This document shows positions 8,778-17,767 of a stretch of DNA of 54,327 bases, piece by piece; the first letter of the stretch is position 1; the number at the start of each line of letters is the position of its first letter. The DNA is from Campylobacterales bacterium. GTDB taxonomy: Bacteria > Campylobacterota > Campylobacteria > Campylobacterales > Sulfurovaceae. The stretch lies in NCBI GenBank assembly GCA_014763895.1, contig JACXUM010000011.1, positions 1 to 54,327 of the forward strand, in the 5' to 3' direction. Under the pieces are notes generated by a model, which was given only the letters and a program-made list of their open reading frames with translations, ran no database searches and was not told the origin of the DNA. The position numbers were made by a program, and so were the translations under genes.

Positions 8778-8872
8778 TATTATTAAAATAAATCAAAAAA
8801 AATTAAAAATTAAAAAATTATTTTTTACCAAAACTTTTAATTTTTGTAAGATACTTTTAATATTATAACATA

Positions 8873-8878
8873 TATAAT
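8873..8878 (+). promoter_or_regulatory. -10 element for the mshI-N operon
   Basis: A perfect TATAAT lies in an extremely AT-rich leader (8780-8880), 25 bp before the first gene of the cluster. A strong ribosome-binding site (GAAGGAAGG) follows. No clear -35 box is seen. Confidence 0.5.
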
Positions 8879-8903
8879 TGGTTAAGACAGAAGGAAGGTA
8901 AGG

Positions 8904-10436
8904 ATGTTTTTAAAGAAAAGTTCATCTCCATCGGATATTTCGAATATTGTTACAGTGAATGCTTATAACGGTAAGAGTTATATTTACAAAAATGATAAGT
9001 TCCAGCAATTAACTAAACTTAGCTACAATGCTTCTAATTTTATTACCTCATATATCAGTAATAAAGATATTATTACAACTACAGTCAACTTAAGCCGGGG
9101 TATCCCACAAGAAGATATAGCAGATATACTTGATATTAAAGCGTATGAGGAATTGGGGCTTGATCAGGCAAGTCGATATGTGATCAGTTCGATTGAGATT
9201 GAGAATGCAGGGGAAGAGCGGGAATTCCATATTTTTGTTGCAGAACCAAAATCACTGGAACATCTTTATTTGCCCATCAAAGAAGAGACTAAATATATTG
9301 ACTTGGTTATTCCTGCCCCTCTCCTTTATAAAACACTTTATAAAAGAGAGATTTTACAGCCAAACGGTACGCATTGTTTTATCTATTTTACAAAGAGTGA
9401 TGCCTTTGTAGCATTATATAGGAACGGGCAGTATCTCTATTCTAAATCAATAGATTTTTCTTTAGAGCAGATTTATGATAAGTATTGTGAAATCATTGGT
9501 GAAAAAATTGATGAAAAAGTCTTTATTTCACTTTTAGAGTCCGAAGGTTTAAAAACTGTTAACCCTGAATATCAAAAAAATCTTATGAAGATATTCGGGG
9601 AAGTCTTTATTCATATTAATGATATTATCATTTATGCAAAAAGGGCATTTCAGCTTGATACGATCGATCAGATGTATATTGGAACTGAAAATGGTCCTAT
9701 CATAGGCTTAGATGAATATAGCCAGAATTATTTAGGTTTGCAATCGTTTGAATTGAATTTTAATTATTCTATTAATAATGATGAATGGTATATTGATCAA
9801 TTGCAGTATTTAATGCTGTTAAATTCTTTTGATTATATGGAAGATGAAGAATCTGTTGTCAATCTTACATTATATCACCGTCCGCCTCCATTTATTCAAA
9901 GAGCAAGCGGTCAATTTATTATTTCCACAGCTGCAGCGATTTCAATCGGTTTGGCATACCCACTTGTGTATTTGATCGGTTCATATGTCAATGATGCAAG
10001 AATTTATGCTATGAACATTGAGAATCAAAAATTGAGTGCAGAAGTTACCAAATATAAACAGATACTTGGGGAGAAGAAAAAAGAGATTGACCAATTGGAT
10101 AACAAAATTACAATGTTGTCTGATAAATATCATGCCAAGACACAGACATTAACTTCTATTTATGACAAAAAAGTGAATTATCGTTTGAAGTCAGGGATAT
10201 TCCATACAGTTGCAGAGGAATTAAACCGATTTGGTGTGCATATAGATAATATTCAGACCAAAGAGAATACGGTATGGCTCTCTTTGGTTAGTTCAGATGA
10301 TAGAAAATTGACTGAGCTGATCAAGTATGTATCAGACAACCATTTCAATGAGATCAATCAAATTGATATTGAGCTGATTGAAAAAGATTCTCAAAGTGAA
10401 TACTATAGAGGGTTGTTGAAGGTGGATTTAAGATGA
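8904..10436 (+). CDS. mshI: PilM/PilN-type fusion, MshI-like pilus assembly protein
   Basis: This 510-residue protein appears to combine two parts. Residues 1-335 resemble a degenerate actin-like PilM/MshI domain on the cytoplasmic side. A membrane helix at about 339-362 (ISTAAAISIGLAYPLVYLIG) is followed by a coiled coil (370-410) and a PilN-like periplasmic domain. In type IV pilus and MSHA systems these proteins link the motor to the secretin through the inner membrane. It is the first gene of the cluster, preceded by a strong promoter-like region and GAAGGAAGG. Its end overlaps the next gene by four bases. The identification rests on architecture and gene order; sequence similarity to characterised MshI is not obvious by eye. 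The symbol is given by position and fold. Confidence 0.65.
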   Translation: MFLKKSSSPSDISNIVTVNAYNGKSYIYKNDKFQQLTKLSYNASNFITSYISNKDIITTTVNLSRGIPQEDIADILDIKAYEELGLDQASRYVISSIEIENAGEEREFHIFVAEPKSLEHLYLPIKEETKYIDLVIPAPLLYKTLYKREILQPNGTHCFIYFTKSDAFVALYRNGQYLYSKSIDFSLEQIYDKYCEIIGEKIDEKVFISLLESEGLKTVNPEYQKNLMKIFGEVFIHINDIIIYAKRAFQLDTIDQMYIGTENGPIIGLDEYSQNYLGLQSFELNFNYSINNDEWYIDQLQYLMLLNSFDYMEDEESVVNLTLYHRPPPFIQRASGQFIISTAAAISIGLAYPLVYLIGSYVNDARIYAMNIENQKLSAEVTKYKQILGEKKKEIDQLDNKITMLSDKYHAKTQTLTSIYDKKVNYRLKSGIFHTVAEELNRFGVHIDNIQTKENTVWLSLVSSDDRKLTELIKYVSDNHFNEINQIDIELIEKDSQSEYYRGLLKVDLR

Positions 10437-11086
10437 AGTACATAGAAGATAAATTAGAGGCTTTGGATGAATATTTCGCTCCCAAAAAAGAGAGCGAGAA
10501 GTGGATGATTATTCTTGGAATTGCAGCTGTCATCAGTTATTTGGCATATGCTTATTTACTTCCTTTTACAGAGAAAATGTATCAAAGGAGTGAAGCCAGT
10601 AAACAAAGCCTGCAGAAAGAAATAATAGACAATACAACATATTTGAATTCTATTACTGTGAATGGTGATCGTGATTATTACGTCAAAAAATTTGATAATG
10701 ATATTGTTCTCAAGAAACAAGAGATTGTAAACCTAAATCATAAGATCAAATTTATTAATTCAAATTTAGACAAGTTGTCCGATATGCTCTTTAATCAGAA
10801 GAGTTGGTCAAGATTTCTTGATTCTATTACGAATAAAGCAGAAGTCCAAAATGTGGGTATCCAATATATTAAAAATGATTATGTGGATACAAACGGTAGT
10901 TTTGGTTATGTTTTGGAAGTAGGAATAGGGTGTGATGGAGATTATAAAGGAATTGTAAAATTCATGAATGAATTGGAACAAAATATTCTGGTAACGGATA
11001 TTTATGGCTCCAATGTTTATATGGATACGAATACATCCAAAGTACATGCAGATATCAATATTTCAGTATGGGGGATTAATCACTAA
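10433..11086 (+). CDS. mshJ: PilO/MshJ-like inner-membrane assembly protein
   Basis: A 217-residue bitopic protein with a short cytoplasmic N-terminus, one membrane helix at about residues 25-43 (MIILGIAAVISYLAYAYLL), a coiled coil at 50-110, and a C-terminal ferredoxin-like PilO-type domain (about 130-215). PilO and MshJ pair with PilN/MshI in the inner-membrane alignment complex. The ATG at 10433 overlaps the end of the previous gene (ATGA), indicating translational coupling. It overlaps the next gene by one base. Assignment comes from topology and position between the fusion protein and the secretin. Confidence 0.65.
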   Translation: MKYIEDKLEALDEYFAPKKESEKWMIILGIAAVISYLAYAYLLPFTEKMYQRSEASKQSLQKEIIDNTTYLNSITVNGDRDYYVKKFDNDIVLKKQEIVNLNHKIKFINSNLDKLSDMLFNQKSWSRFLDSITNKAEVQNVGIQYIKNDYVDTNGSFGYVLEVGIGCDGDYKGIVKFMNELEQNILVTDIYGSNVYMDTNTSKVHADINISVWGINH

Positions 11087-11493
11087 TGAAGAAAGTTGTC
11101 TTAATTGTTCCAGTATTACTGGCATCTGTATATGCTGATCTTTCTGTTAAACAAATTCAAGAAATGGTTATGAAAATTCATGAAAAGAGAGAAGGTGTGA
11201 AGCTTGAAACACTGGAAATGACCAAAGAACCATTTGTTAAACTGAGTAACGAAAATAATGTGACTACATTTATTGTACCTGAAAAAATAGATGATGCAAA
11301 ATTATCTTTACATGCAATTATGAATGGCAAGGCATATATTAATGATTCGTGGATGAATGTCAATGATACCATTATGGGATATACATTGAAATATGTAGGT
11401 AAAAACGGTGTGGTATTGAGAAATGACGTTCAGATAAAAAAATTATTTTTGCATAAAACAGAAAATAATTTCATCAAGATAGAAGGAAGGTAA
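11086..11493 (+). CDS. mshK: PilP/MshK/CtsR-like periplasmic protein
   Basis: A 135-residue exported protein with a signal peptide (MKKVVLIVPVLLASVYA) and cleavage expected near residue 17. The C-terminal half has the pattern YINDSWMNVNDTI followed by a short beta domain (LKYVGKNGVVLRND) like the homology region of PilP/GspC proteins, which contact the secretin. No lipobox cysteine is present, unlike typical PilP. It overlaps mshJ by one base and the secretin gene follows directly. In Campylobacter the small ctsR gene occupies this place before ctsD; equivalence is inferred from order only. Confidence 0.6.
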   Translation: MKKVVLIVPVLLASVYADLSVKQIQEMVMKIHEKREGVKLETLEMTKEPFVKLSNENNVTTFIVPEKIDDAKLSLHAIMNGKAYINDSWMNVNDTIMGYTLKYVGKNGVVLRNDVQIKKLFLHKTENNFIKIEGR

Positions 11494-11497
11494 AGTG

Positions 11498-13087
11498 ATG
11501 AAACGTGTACAAAAAATCAGACAGAAGTTTTTTGCTTCATTGGTTTTGTTTTTTGCGATATTTAATATTGCGAATGCAAATGAGTGTTCAACAAAACTCT
11601 TCAGTGTAACTGTTGACAGTAAATTAAGTATTGGAGATGTCATAGAGAACTTAGCCGATACGTGTGGATTGACTGTTATTGTAAAGGATGATGCTGCAAA
11701 AATGAGAATGAACAAAAAGCTGTATTATGTCAAGTTGAAAAATAGTACACTAGCTGGCTTTTTGAACACGATACTCAAAGATAACGATCTTCACTATATT
11801 TTGAGCGGCAACAAGTTGGAGATCTCATATTTGATTACTCGTACATTCCGTATTCATTATATTGCTGGACAAAGAACAGGCAAAAGTAATGCGAATGTAA
11901 CGATTGCAAATCCTAATAATGCTTCGGGTAGTATGATGAGTGGCGGAGCAGGAGGTGGAACTGCAGATGCAGCTTCAAGAACAGGTATTTCAATTGAAAG
12001 TAATGATGAATTTGCATTCTGGCAGACTGTAGAAAAAGAGGTTCAGCGTATCTTGGTCAGTGCCGGAGATAATAGCACGCATTATACCAAAAGCGGGGAT
12101 GGATGGACAGGACCTGACGGGCAGGTTTGGGAATATAACCCACTAGCCCCTATTATTAACCCAGAGGCAGGTATGGTTACAGTTACCGGAACGGATCAAC
12201 AGATCAATCGGGTAGCACAATATATCCGTACACTGACACAACAATTAAAATCTCAGGTATTGATTGATGTCCGTATTTTGACCGTAACCTTTGATGACAG
12301 TAAAACAAGCGGTGTGGATTGGTCACAATTATATTCTTTACAGAATATGACAATCAATACATTGGCAATGGCACAAAGAAATGTAAGTTCATATACGTGG
12401 GATACGACGGACGGTATTACAGAGGCTGAGTTTGCACCGGATACGAGACCAAGAAGCGGACAAATTATCAATCTGACGGGCAAAAACGATGTCTCTGAAG
12501 TAATTAAGTTTTTAGGAACACAGGGTGATGTAAAATCAATTTCAAGTCCAAGAGTAATGACGCTCAACAATCAACCAGCATTGATCAGTGTTGGTAAAGA
12601 GCTTTTCTATAAGATAAAATCTGCAACAACGGCAGCAAGCGGTGGGGGTGCTACTTCAGCAGAAGGAGAGTTGATTGATTCGGTATTTGCAGGTATTTTG
12701 CTTGATATAACACCTGAAATTGATGGAAACGGTATGATCACACTTAAGATCAACCCTTCAATCTCCGACACTGTTGAAGCAGTTCAAAGTACAACAGGGG
12801 TAAGAACAATCCCGCCAGATTTGATCAGAAGACAAATTGCATCTGTGATAAAAGTTAAAGACGGTGAGCATGCAATTTTAGGTGGTTTGATCAATTCTAA
12901 ATCTGGTGTTCAAGTGAGTAAAGTACCACTGCTTGGAGATATACCGTTGCTGGAATATGCATTTAAAAGTGAAAAACAGATCAATACTGTAGAAGAGTTA
13001 GTACTTATCATCACTCCCCATGTTGTGAAAAATGCTAAATCTGCCACTTTGAAAGATTTAGGATATTCAAAAGTTAATGAAAAGTAG
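11498..13087 (+). CDS. mshL: secretin, MshL/CtsD type
   Basis: An outer-membrane secretin of about 529 residues. It has a signal peptide (about 1-28), an N-terminal secretin/TonB short domain (about 40-110), a Gly-rich loop (150-165), an N-domain with GMVTVTGTDQQINRVAQYI near 235, and the C-terminal secretin domain with ISSPRVMTLNNQPALISVG and the VPLLGDIPLLEYAFKS motif followed by ELVLIITPHVV. It forms the multimeric channel through which a pilus or DNA passes. A GTG at 11495 is three bases upstream in frame; the ATG at 11498 is preferred because AAGGAAGG at 11483-11490 is then spaced 7 bases. The end overlaps the next gene by 11 bases. No lipoprotein cysteine is visible in the signal peptide. 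Confidence 0.9.
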   Translation: MKRVQKIRQKFFASLVLFFAIFNIANANECSTKLFSVTVDSKLSIGDVIENLADTCGLTVIVKDDAAKMRMNKKLYYVKLKNSTLAGFLNTILKDNDLHYILSGNKLEISYLITRTFRIHYIAGQRTGKSNANVTIANPNNASGSMMSGGAGGGTADAASRTGISIESNDEFAFWQTVEKEVQRILVSAGDNSTHYTKSGDGWTGPDGQVWEYNPLAPIINPEAGMVTVTGTDQQINRVAQYIRTLTQQLKSQVLIDVRILTVTFDDSKTSGVDWSQLYSLQNMTINTLAMAQRNVSSYTWDTTDGITEAEFAPDTRPRSGQIINLTGKNDVSEVIKFLGTQGDVKSISSPRVMTLNNQPALISVGKELFYKIKSATTAASGGGATSAEGELIDSVFAGILLDITPEIDGNGMITLKINPSISDTVEAVQSTTGVRTIPPDLIRRQIASVIKVKDGEHAILGGLINSKSGVQVSKVPLLGDIPLLEYAFKSEKQINTVEELVLIITPHVVKNAKSATLKDLGYSKVNEK

Positions 13088-13889
13088 ATATGAAGCTGCT
13101 AAAAATGTATTCATCGATTCAATCGAGATCGATGATTACATAGAACTTGATTCCTCAGTTACTGCTTATAAACAGTTGCAACACAGTATTGAAAAACCAT
13201 TAAAAATGATATTGCTTTTTGGTAAGCCAGGGACGGGTAAAAGTATTCTTTTAAATCGGATTTCTGAAAAACTGAAGCATCAAAAGGAGATCTATTATTT
13301 TGATACTCCTTCTGTTACAGAAAAAGAATTTTTCTATAAATTATTCAAAGTATTGACTAAACAGGATATGCCTCGCAATACTGAAGTAAATTTTTCTGCA
13401 TTGGTTAATTTTTGTAAAAATTTAAGAGGAAAACGTGAAATTATCATTCTTCTAGATGAAGCACAAATGTATGGCCCTCAAATGATGGAACGTATCAGGT
13501 TGTTATCGGATAGCAGAAGTGTGAAATTTGTTGTCTCTTTGCATAAAACGGAAGATGAAGACTTGATAGCAAAAGAGCATTTTCAATCACGTATTTGGGA
13601 AGTAATAGAGCTTAAAAATGCTGCTCAGGCGGATCTTGCATCATATATCCATAAAAAGCTTCTTAAAAAGAACCTTTTTGAGATAGCCAACAGTATTAAA
13701 GAAAAAGATATGAAAATGATTCATAAATTTACCAAAGGCAATTATAGAGAATGCAATAAACTTTTGTTTACAATCTTTGAAATCTGTGAATATTATGATG
13801 AGAATGAACCTACAAAGATCAATTATACTCATTTGCCTCAAAGAATCATTGAAATGGCAGCTCTCAAATTAGGATACATTCATGTATGA
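13077..13889 (+). CDS. mshM: AAA ATPase, MshM/ExeA/CtsP type
   Basis: A 270-residue ATPase of the ExeA/GspA/MshM group. Walker A GKPGTGKS is at about residues 49-56, and Walker B IIILLDEAQMYG near 121-132 is followed by sensor residues in VKFVVSLHKTE. The protein lacks the membrane helix and peptidoglycan-binding tail of full-length ExeA, as MshM does. In Campylobacter the nucleotide-binding protein CtsP sits at the same place after the secretin CtsD. It overlaps the secretin gene by 11 bases and the next gene by 8, so translation is coupled. Confidence 0.85.
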   Translation: MKSRYEAAKNVFIDSIEIDDYIELDSSVTAYKQLQHSIEKPLKMILLFGKPGTGKSILLNRISEKLKHQKEIYYFDTPSVTEKEFFYKLFKVLTKQDMPRNTEVNFSALVNFCKNLRGKREIIILLDEAQMYGPQMMERIRLLSDSRSVKFVVSLHKTEDEDLIAKEHFQSRIWEVIELKNAAQADLASYIHKKLLKKNLFEIANSIKEKDMKMIHKFTKGNYRECNKLLFTIFEICEYYDENEPTKINYTHLPQRIIEMAALKLGYIHV

Positions 13890-14646
13890 TATCAAACCTT
13901 TGGAAGAACAATGGAAACGATATAAACGCAAACAGCGTAAACCATGGTATCTCTTTTCTTTTACGGTTGTTATGTTGATAGCAGCTTCAACTATATTTTA
14001 TTTTAACAAAACTTTTTTATTGGAAAAATTTTTGCAAAATGATCTGAATGAAAGTAAAAAAATTGAAAAAGTTATTACAAGAAAATCAGATGAAACGCTT
14101 GTTCCTTCCTCGATTTTTTTTGATAAAGCAATAACCCAACTGCAAACAGTTCCCAAAAATATTCCAACAGATGATAAAACAATAGTGAATCGTGAAGTAT
14201 CACAACCTGTAGGACCTTATGAAAGTGCACAGGATGTATCGGTATTGGAAGAATCAATAGATTCTGATAAAAGCTATGGCACTCAGCCTGTGAAAGTGAA
14301 GGATAGGCCAAAGATTCATTTAGAAATTGTTGAGACGTCAAGTGTCAGTGCATATAAAGACGTTGAAAATCGGTTTTATCAATCCCATGATATTGATGAT
14401 TCGCTTTTTTTGGCAAAAAGCTATTATCGTCAAGGGAAATATCAACAAGCTGAATTTTGGGCATTACAGACAAATAAGGTAAATCCAGCTATAGATGAGT
14501 CTTGGTTAATTTTTGTAAAAGCAAAATATAAATTAGGTCGTAAAAGTGAAGCCACGAATGTTTTGAAGACCTATATCAATAAATCAAATTCAAAGGAAGG
14601 AAAAAAACTTTTAGAAAAGTTTAATAATGACGGGTTTATAGATTAA
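13882..14646 (+). CDS. mshN: TPR protein with one membrane helix, MshN/CtsX-like
   Basis: A 254-residue bitopic protein. A basic N-terminus (KRYKRKQRKPW) precedes a membrane helix at about residues 23-43. A long low-complexity linker (45-160) leads to a C-terminal tetratricopeptide region (about 168-250, containing AKSYYRQGKYQQAEFWALQ and an A-K-Y-K-L-G-R repeat). MshN proteins have this layout and follow mshM. In Campylobacter the membrane protein CtsX stands at this place and works with CtsP. It overlaps mshM by 8 bases and is followed by a 74-bp gap with its own promoter-like element before the motor ATPase gene. Confidence 0.65.
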   Translation: MYDIKPLEEQWKRYKRKQRKPWYLFSFTVVMLIAASTIFYFNKTFLLEKFLQNDLNESKKIEKVITRKSDETLVPSSIFFDKAITQLQTVPKNIPTDDKTIVNREVSQPVGPYESAQDVSVLEESIDSDKSYGTQPVKVKDRPKIHLEIVETSSVSAYKDVENRFYQSHDIDDSLFLAKSYYRQGKYQQAEFWALQTNKVNPAIDESWLIFVKAKYKLGRKSEATNVLKTYINKSNSKEGKKLLEKFNNDGFID

Positions 14647-14674
14647 AAAAATCAGTTTTAGCAGTTCAATATGT

Positions 14675-14680
14675 TATACT
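14675..14680 (+). promoter_or_regulatory. -10 element before mshE
   Basis: TATACT with an upstream TGT lies 41 bp before the mshE start, in the only real gap of the cluster (74 bp). A strong GAGGGGGG ribosome-binding site follows. This suggests separate or boosted expression of the motor and platform genes. Confidence 0.4.
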
Positions 14681-14720
14681 GCCTAAAGGTATAAGAGATT
14701 AGACAAAAAGAGGGGGGATT

Positions 14721-16457
14721 ATGGTCAATATCATCGAAATGATGTTAGCAGAAAATGTGGTCACAAAAGATGCAATTTCACAATTGGTAAGGATGCGTCC
14801 CCCCAGAAAAATATCTATCGCCAATCTTATTAATGAAAGAATGGTTGATTTGCGCAGTGTGCAGATTTTCCTTGTCAAAAAGATACGGCAGGGTGCCATT
14901 ACACTTGCTCATCTTGAATCGATAGACGGCATTGATTTGATTCCAATTATTGAGGAAGTTGCACAGGTTTTGCATGTTGAATTTGTTGATCTTGATGCTA
15001 CTGAGATTGATATGCAGCTTTTTTCCAAAATTCCATATAAACAACTGCTCAGATATCATGCTATTCCGATAGAAGAAAACGATTTGAATGTGTTGGTGGT
15101 ATTTGATGATCCCTTAGACATGGCAGCACAAGATGCGATACAAAGAATTTTCCCAAAAAAACCGATCAGAATAGGGATAGCCAAACCCCATGATATCCAA
15201 AAACATTTGCAGCGCCTTGAGATCAATGAAAGCATCAAAGGATTGGTTTCAGATATACGCAGGGATTTAAGCCAGGAAGGGATAAATGAGGAGAAGGATG
15301 AATCTCCTGCTGTTTTAAAACTTATTGATATTATTTTAAAATCTGCTATTTATATTACAGCGAGTGATATCCATATTGAAGCTACGGAAAAAAACTGTAT
15401 CGTGAGAGAACGTGTGGATGGTTTGTTGCGACAAAGCTTTACGTTTGATAAAGATATTTTCCATCCTCTTGCTTCCCGTATGAAATTACTTTCTAATTTG
15501 GATATTGCAGAAAAGAGAAAGCCGCAGGATGGTAGATTTTCTGCATCTATAAATAAAAGAGATTTTGACTTCAGGGTTTCAACATTGCCTACGATTTATG
15601 GTGAGTCGATCGTTTTAAGGATTTTGGATAAATCCAAAGCAATGATCAGACTTGAAGATGCAGGAATGAGCAAATTTTGTTATGACCGTTTTGCGCAGGC
15701 GATTAAAGTCCCTTACGGTATCATTCTGGTAACGGGGCCTACAGGTTCAGGTAAAACGACTACACTTTATGGCGCACTAAATGCCATTAAAGACATAAAA
15801 GACAAAATTATTACCGTAGAAGATCCGGTAGAATATCAAATGACCGGTTTGCAGCAGGTACAAGTGCATCCCCAGGTAGGGCTTACGTTTTCGACAGCAC
15901 TAAGATCCATATTAAGACAGGACCCTGATAAGATCATGATCGGTGAGATCCGGGATCAGGAAACACTGCGTATCGCAATACAGGCTGCTTTGACAGGACA
16001 CCTTGTACTTTCTACACTGCATACCAATGATGCCATATCGGCGGTTACGCGTATTATCGATATGGGAATTGAAAGTTATTTGGTGAGTGGTGCTCTTATT
16101 GCTATTCAGGCTCAAAGGTTGGTAAGAAAGATTTGTCCTCATTGTAAGCATGAAACTACACTTCCTTCAAAGCTGTTGGAAGATATCAAAGAATATTTGC
16201 CGGAGAATCCTGTATTTTATAAAGGTGAAGGATGCAAGGAATGTGGACATAGCGGTTATGCGGGAAGGGAAATGATATCCGAAGTTTTAACCATCAGTGA
16301 AAAGTTTGCAAGGATGATTGCTGCAAATGCTTCTAAGGAAGAAATGACCAATCAAGCTATGGAAGAAGGATTCGTTACGATGTTTGAAGATGGAATCCGC
16401 AAAGCATTGGATGGTAAAACGACAATAGATGAAATCTACAGGGTAGCGAGGTTATAA
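14721..16457 (+). CDS. mshE: assembly ATPase, MshE/PilB/CtsE (GspE) type
   Basis: A 578-residue secretion motor ATPase. An N-terminal MshEN-type domain (about 1-150) precedes the GspE core. Walker A GPTGSGKTT is at about 339-347, the Asp box SDIHIEA lies near 214, Walker B IMIGEIRD is near 408, and the His box contains LSTLHTNDA. A tetracysteine zinc site is formed by CPHC at about 472-475 and CKEC at 505-508. The protein powers extension of a pilus or pseudopilus from the cytoplasmic face. It overlaps the platform protein gene by one base. No retraction ATPase (PilT) is found in the window. Confidence 0.93.
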   Translation: MVNIIEMMLAENVVTKDAISQLVRMRPPRKISIANLINERMVDLRSVQIFLVKKIRQGAITLAHLESIDGIDLIPIIEEVAQVLHVEFVDLDATEIDMQLFSKIPYKQLLRYHAIPIEENDLNVLVVFDDPLDMAAQDAIQRIFPKKPIRIGIAKPHDIQKHLQRLEINESIKGLVSDIRRDLSQEGINEEKDESPAVLKLIDIILKSAIYITASDIHIEATEKNCIVRERVDGLLRQSFTFDKDIFHPLASRMKLLSNLDIAEKRKPQDGRFSASINKRDFDFRVSTLPTIYGESIVLRILDKSKAMIRLEDAGMSKFCYDRFAQAIKVPYGIILVTGPTGSGKTTTLYGALNAIKDIKDKIITVEDPVEYQMTGLQQVQVHPQVGLTFSTALRSILRQDPDKIMIGEIRDQETLRIAIQAALTGHLVLSTLHTNDAISAVTRIIDMGIESYLVSGALIAIQAQRLVRKICPHCKHETTLPSKLLEDIKEYLPENPVFYKGEGCKECGHSGYAGREMISEVLTISEKFARMIAANASKEEMTNQAMEEGFVTMFEDGIRKALDGKTTIDEIYRVARL

Positions 16458-17707
16458 TGAAATATTTTATTATCACAATTATAGAAAAAGGTAGAAAACG
16501 CAAAGAGCAGGTAAAAGCCAATGATAAAATGTCTGCCATAAAAGTTGCCAAACAAAAGTTTCCAAATACTATAGTGATGAAAGCTGAAGAGACTGCACCT
16601 CCTTTGGAAGAAACAATGGGGAGTATTTTTAAAGGTTTAAAAAAAGCATTGAAAGGGAAGATCCCCGTCAATGACAAGATTTCTACTATCCGTCAGATTG
16701 CGGTAATGACAAATGCAGGTATCGCAATCACGGATACATTAGAAGATGTTGCCAGCAATACGCAGAACAAACAGTTAAAAGACATTTATACGAATATTTA
16801 TAACGATATTAATGCCGGTAACAGTATAGCAACGGCAATGGAACCCTATCGTGATGAATTTGGACATGTTGCATTGGCTATGACAAAACTTGGAGAAAGA
16901 ACGGGTAACCTTTCCGAGTCATATCATAAGTTGGCAGATATCTTGGAGAATATCAGAAATAATACGGCTAAATTTAAAAAAGCCATTAGGACACCTTTGA
17001 TTACCCTGGCGGCAATGGCAATTGCATTTACGATTTTGATTATCGTCGTTGTCCCTAAATTTAAAGAGATATTTGCCAGATTTAAGACCGAACTCCCATT
17101 GCCAACCCAGATTCTTTTGTTTCTTGAAAATGCTTTTACACATTACGGCATATATATTTTGTTCGGTTTGATAGGAATTATTGTTACGATAAAATATATG
17201 TATAGCAATAATGTTAATTTTAGGTATCAGATGGACAAGTTAATGATTCATCCACGTTTTTATCTGATTAATAAAGCGATATTCCTTTCGACAATGCACA
17301 AGTACAATTTGGTATTCAGCGAACTTGTCAAGGCAGGTATCCCTGTATCTGAAGCTTTGACTACGGCAGTAGGAATGGTAGATAACCTGGCCATTAAAGA
17401 AAAATTGCTCAGTGTTAATTCGAATATCAGTAAAGGGATGAACCTTGCGGAAGCTTTTGAATTGACGGGTCTTTATGAGAATATGCTTTTGCAGATGATA
17501 AGGGCAGGTGAGTCCGGAGGTCAGCTTGATACAATGCTTGGCAAGGTAACAGAGTACTATGATATGCAATTCCAGGATTTGATCGATAACCTTGCAGCAT
17601 ATATAGAACCGATCATGTTGTTCTTCCTGGCCGGTTTAGTTTTGTTAATGGCGTTGGGAATCTTTATGCCAATGTGGGATCTTGGAAAAGCTGTTAAAAA
17701 CGGTTAA
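16457..17707 (+). CDS. mshG: inner-membrane platform protein, MshG/PilC/CtsF (GspF) type
   Basis: A 416-residue polytopic platform protein with two GspF repeats. The first cytoplasmic repeat (about 75-175, with IRQIAVMTNAGIAITDTLED) is followed by membrane helices near 178-200 and 220-245. The second repeat (about 280-380, with ELVKAGIPVSEALTTAVG) is followed by a third helix near 385-410. GspF/PilC proteins anchor the assembly ATPase and the growing fibre. The gene closes the cluster: a hairpin follows and the next gene, kdsB, is convergent. The minor-pilin genes that follow mshG in Vibrio are absent. Confidence 0.93.
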   Translation: MKYFIITIIEKGRKRKEQVKANDKMSAIKVAKQKFPNTIVMKAEETAPPLEETMGSIFKGLKKALKGKIPVNDKISTIRQIAVMTNAGIAITDTLEDVASNTQNKQLKDIYTNIYNDINAGNSIATAMEPYRDEFGHVALAMTKLGERTGNLSESYHKLADILENIRNNTAKFKKAIRTPLITLAAMAIAFTILIIVVVPKFKEIFARFKTELPLPTQILLFLENAFTHYGIYILFGLIGIIVTIKYMYSNNVNFRYQMDKLMIHPRFYLINKAIFLSTMHKYNLVFSELVKAGIPVSEALTTAVGMVDNLAIKEKLLSVNSNISKGMNLAEAFELTGLYENMLLQMIRAGESGGQLDTMLGKVTEYYDMQFQDLIDNLAAYIEPIMLFFLAGLVLLMALGIFMPMWDLGKAVKNG

Positions 17708-17713
17708 TAATAG

Positions 17714-17731
17714 ACCAGAGTTTTCTCTGGT
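17714..17731 (+). terminator. hairpin after mshG
   Basis: ACCAGAG and CTCTGGT form a seven-base-pair stem with a TTTT loop, seven bases after the mshG stop. No T-run follows on either strand, so it may be an mRNA end stabiliser instead of an intrinsic terminator. Confidence 0.4.
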
Positions 17732-17767
17732 GCTGTGCAAGAACATCTTAGAGAAGATAGATGGAGA

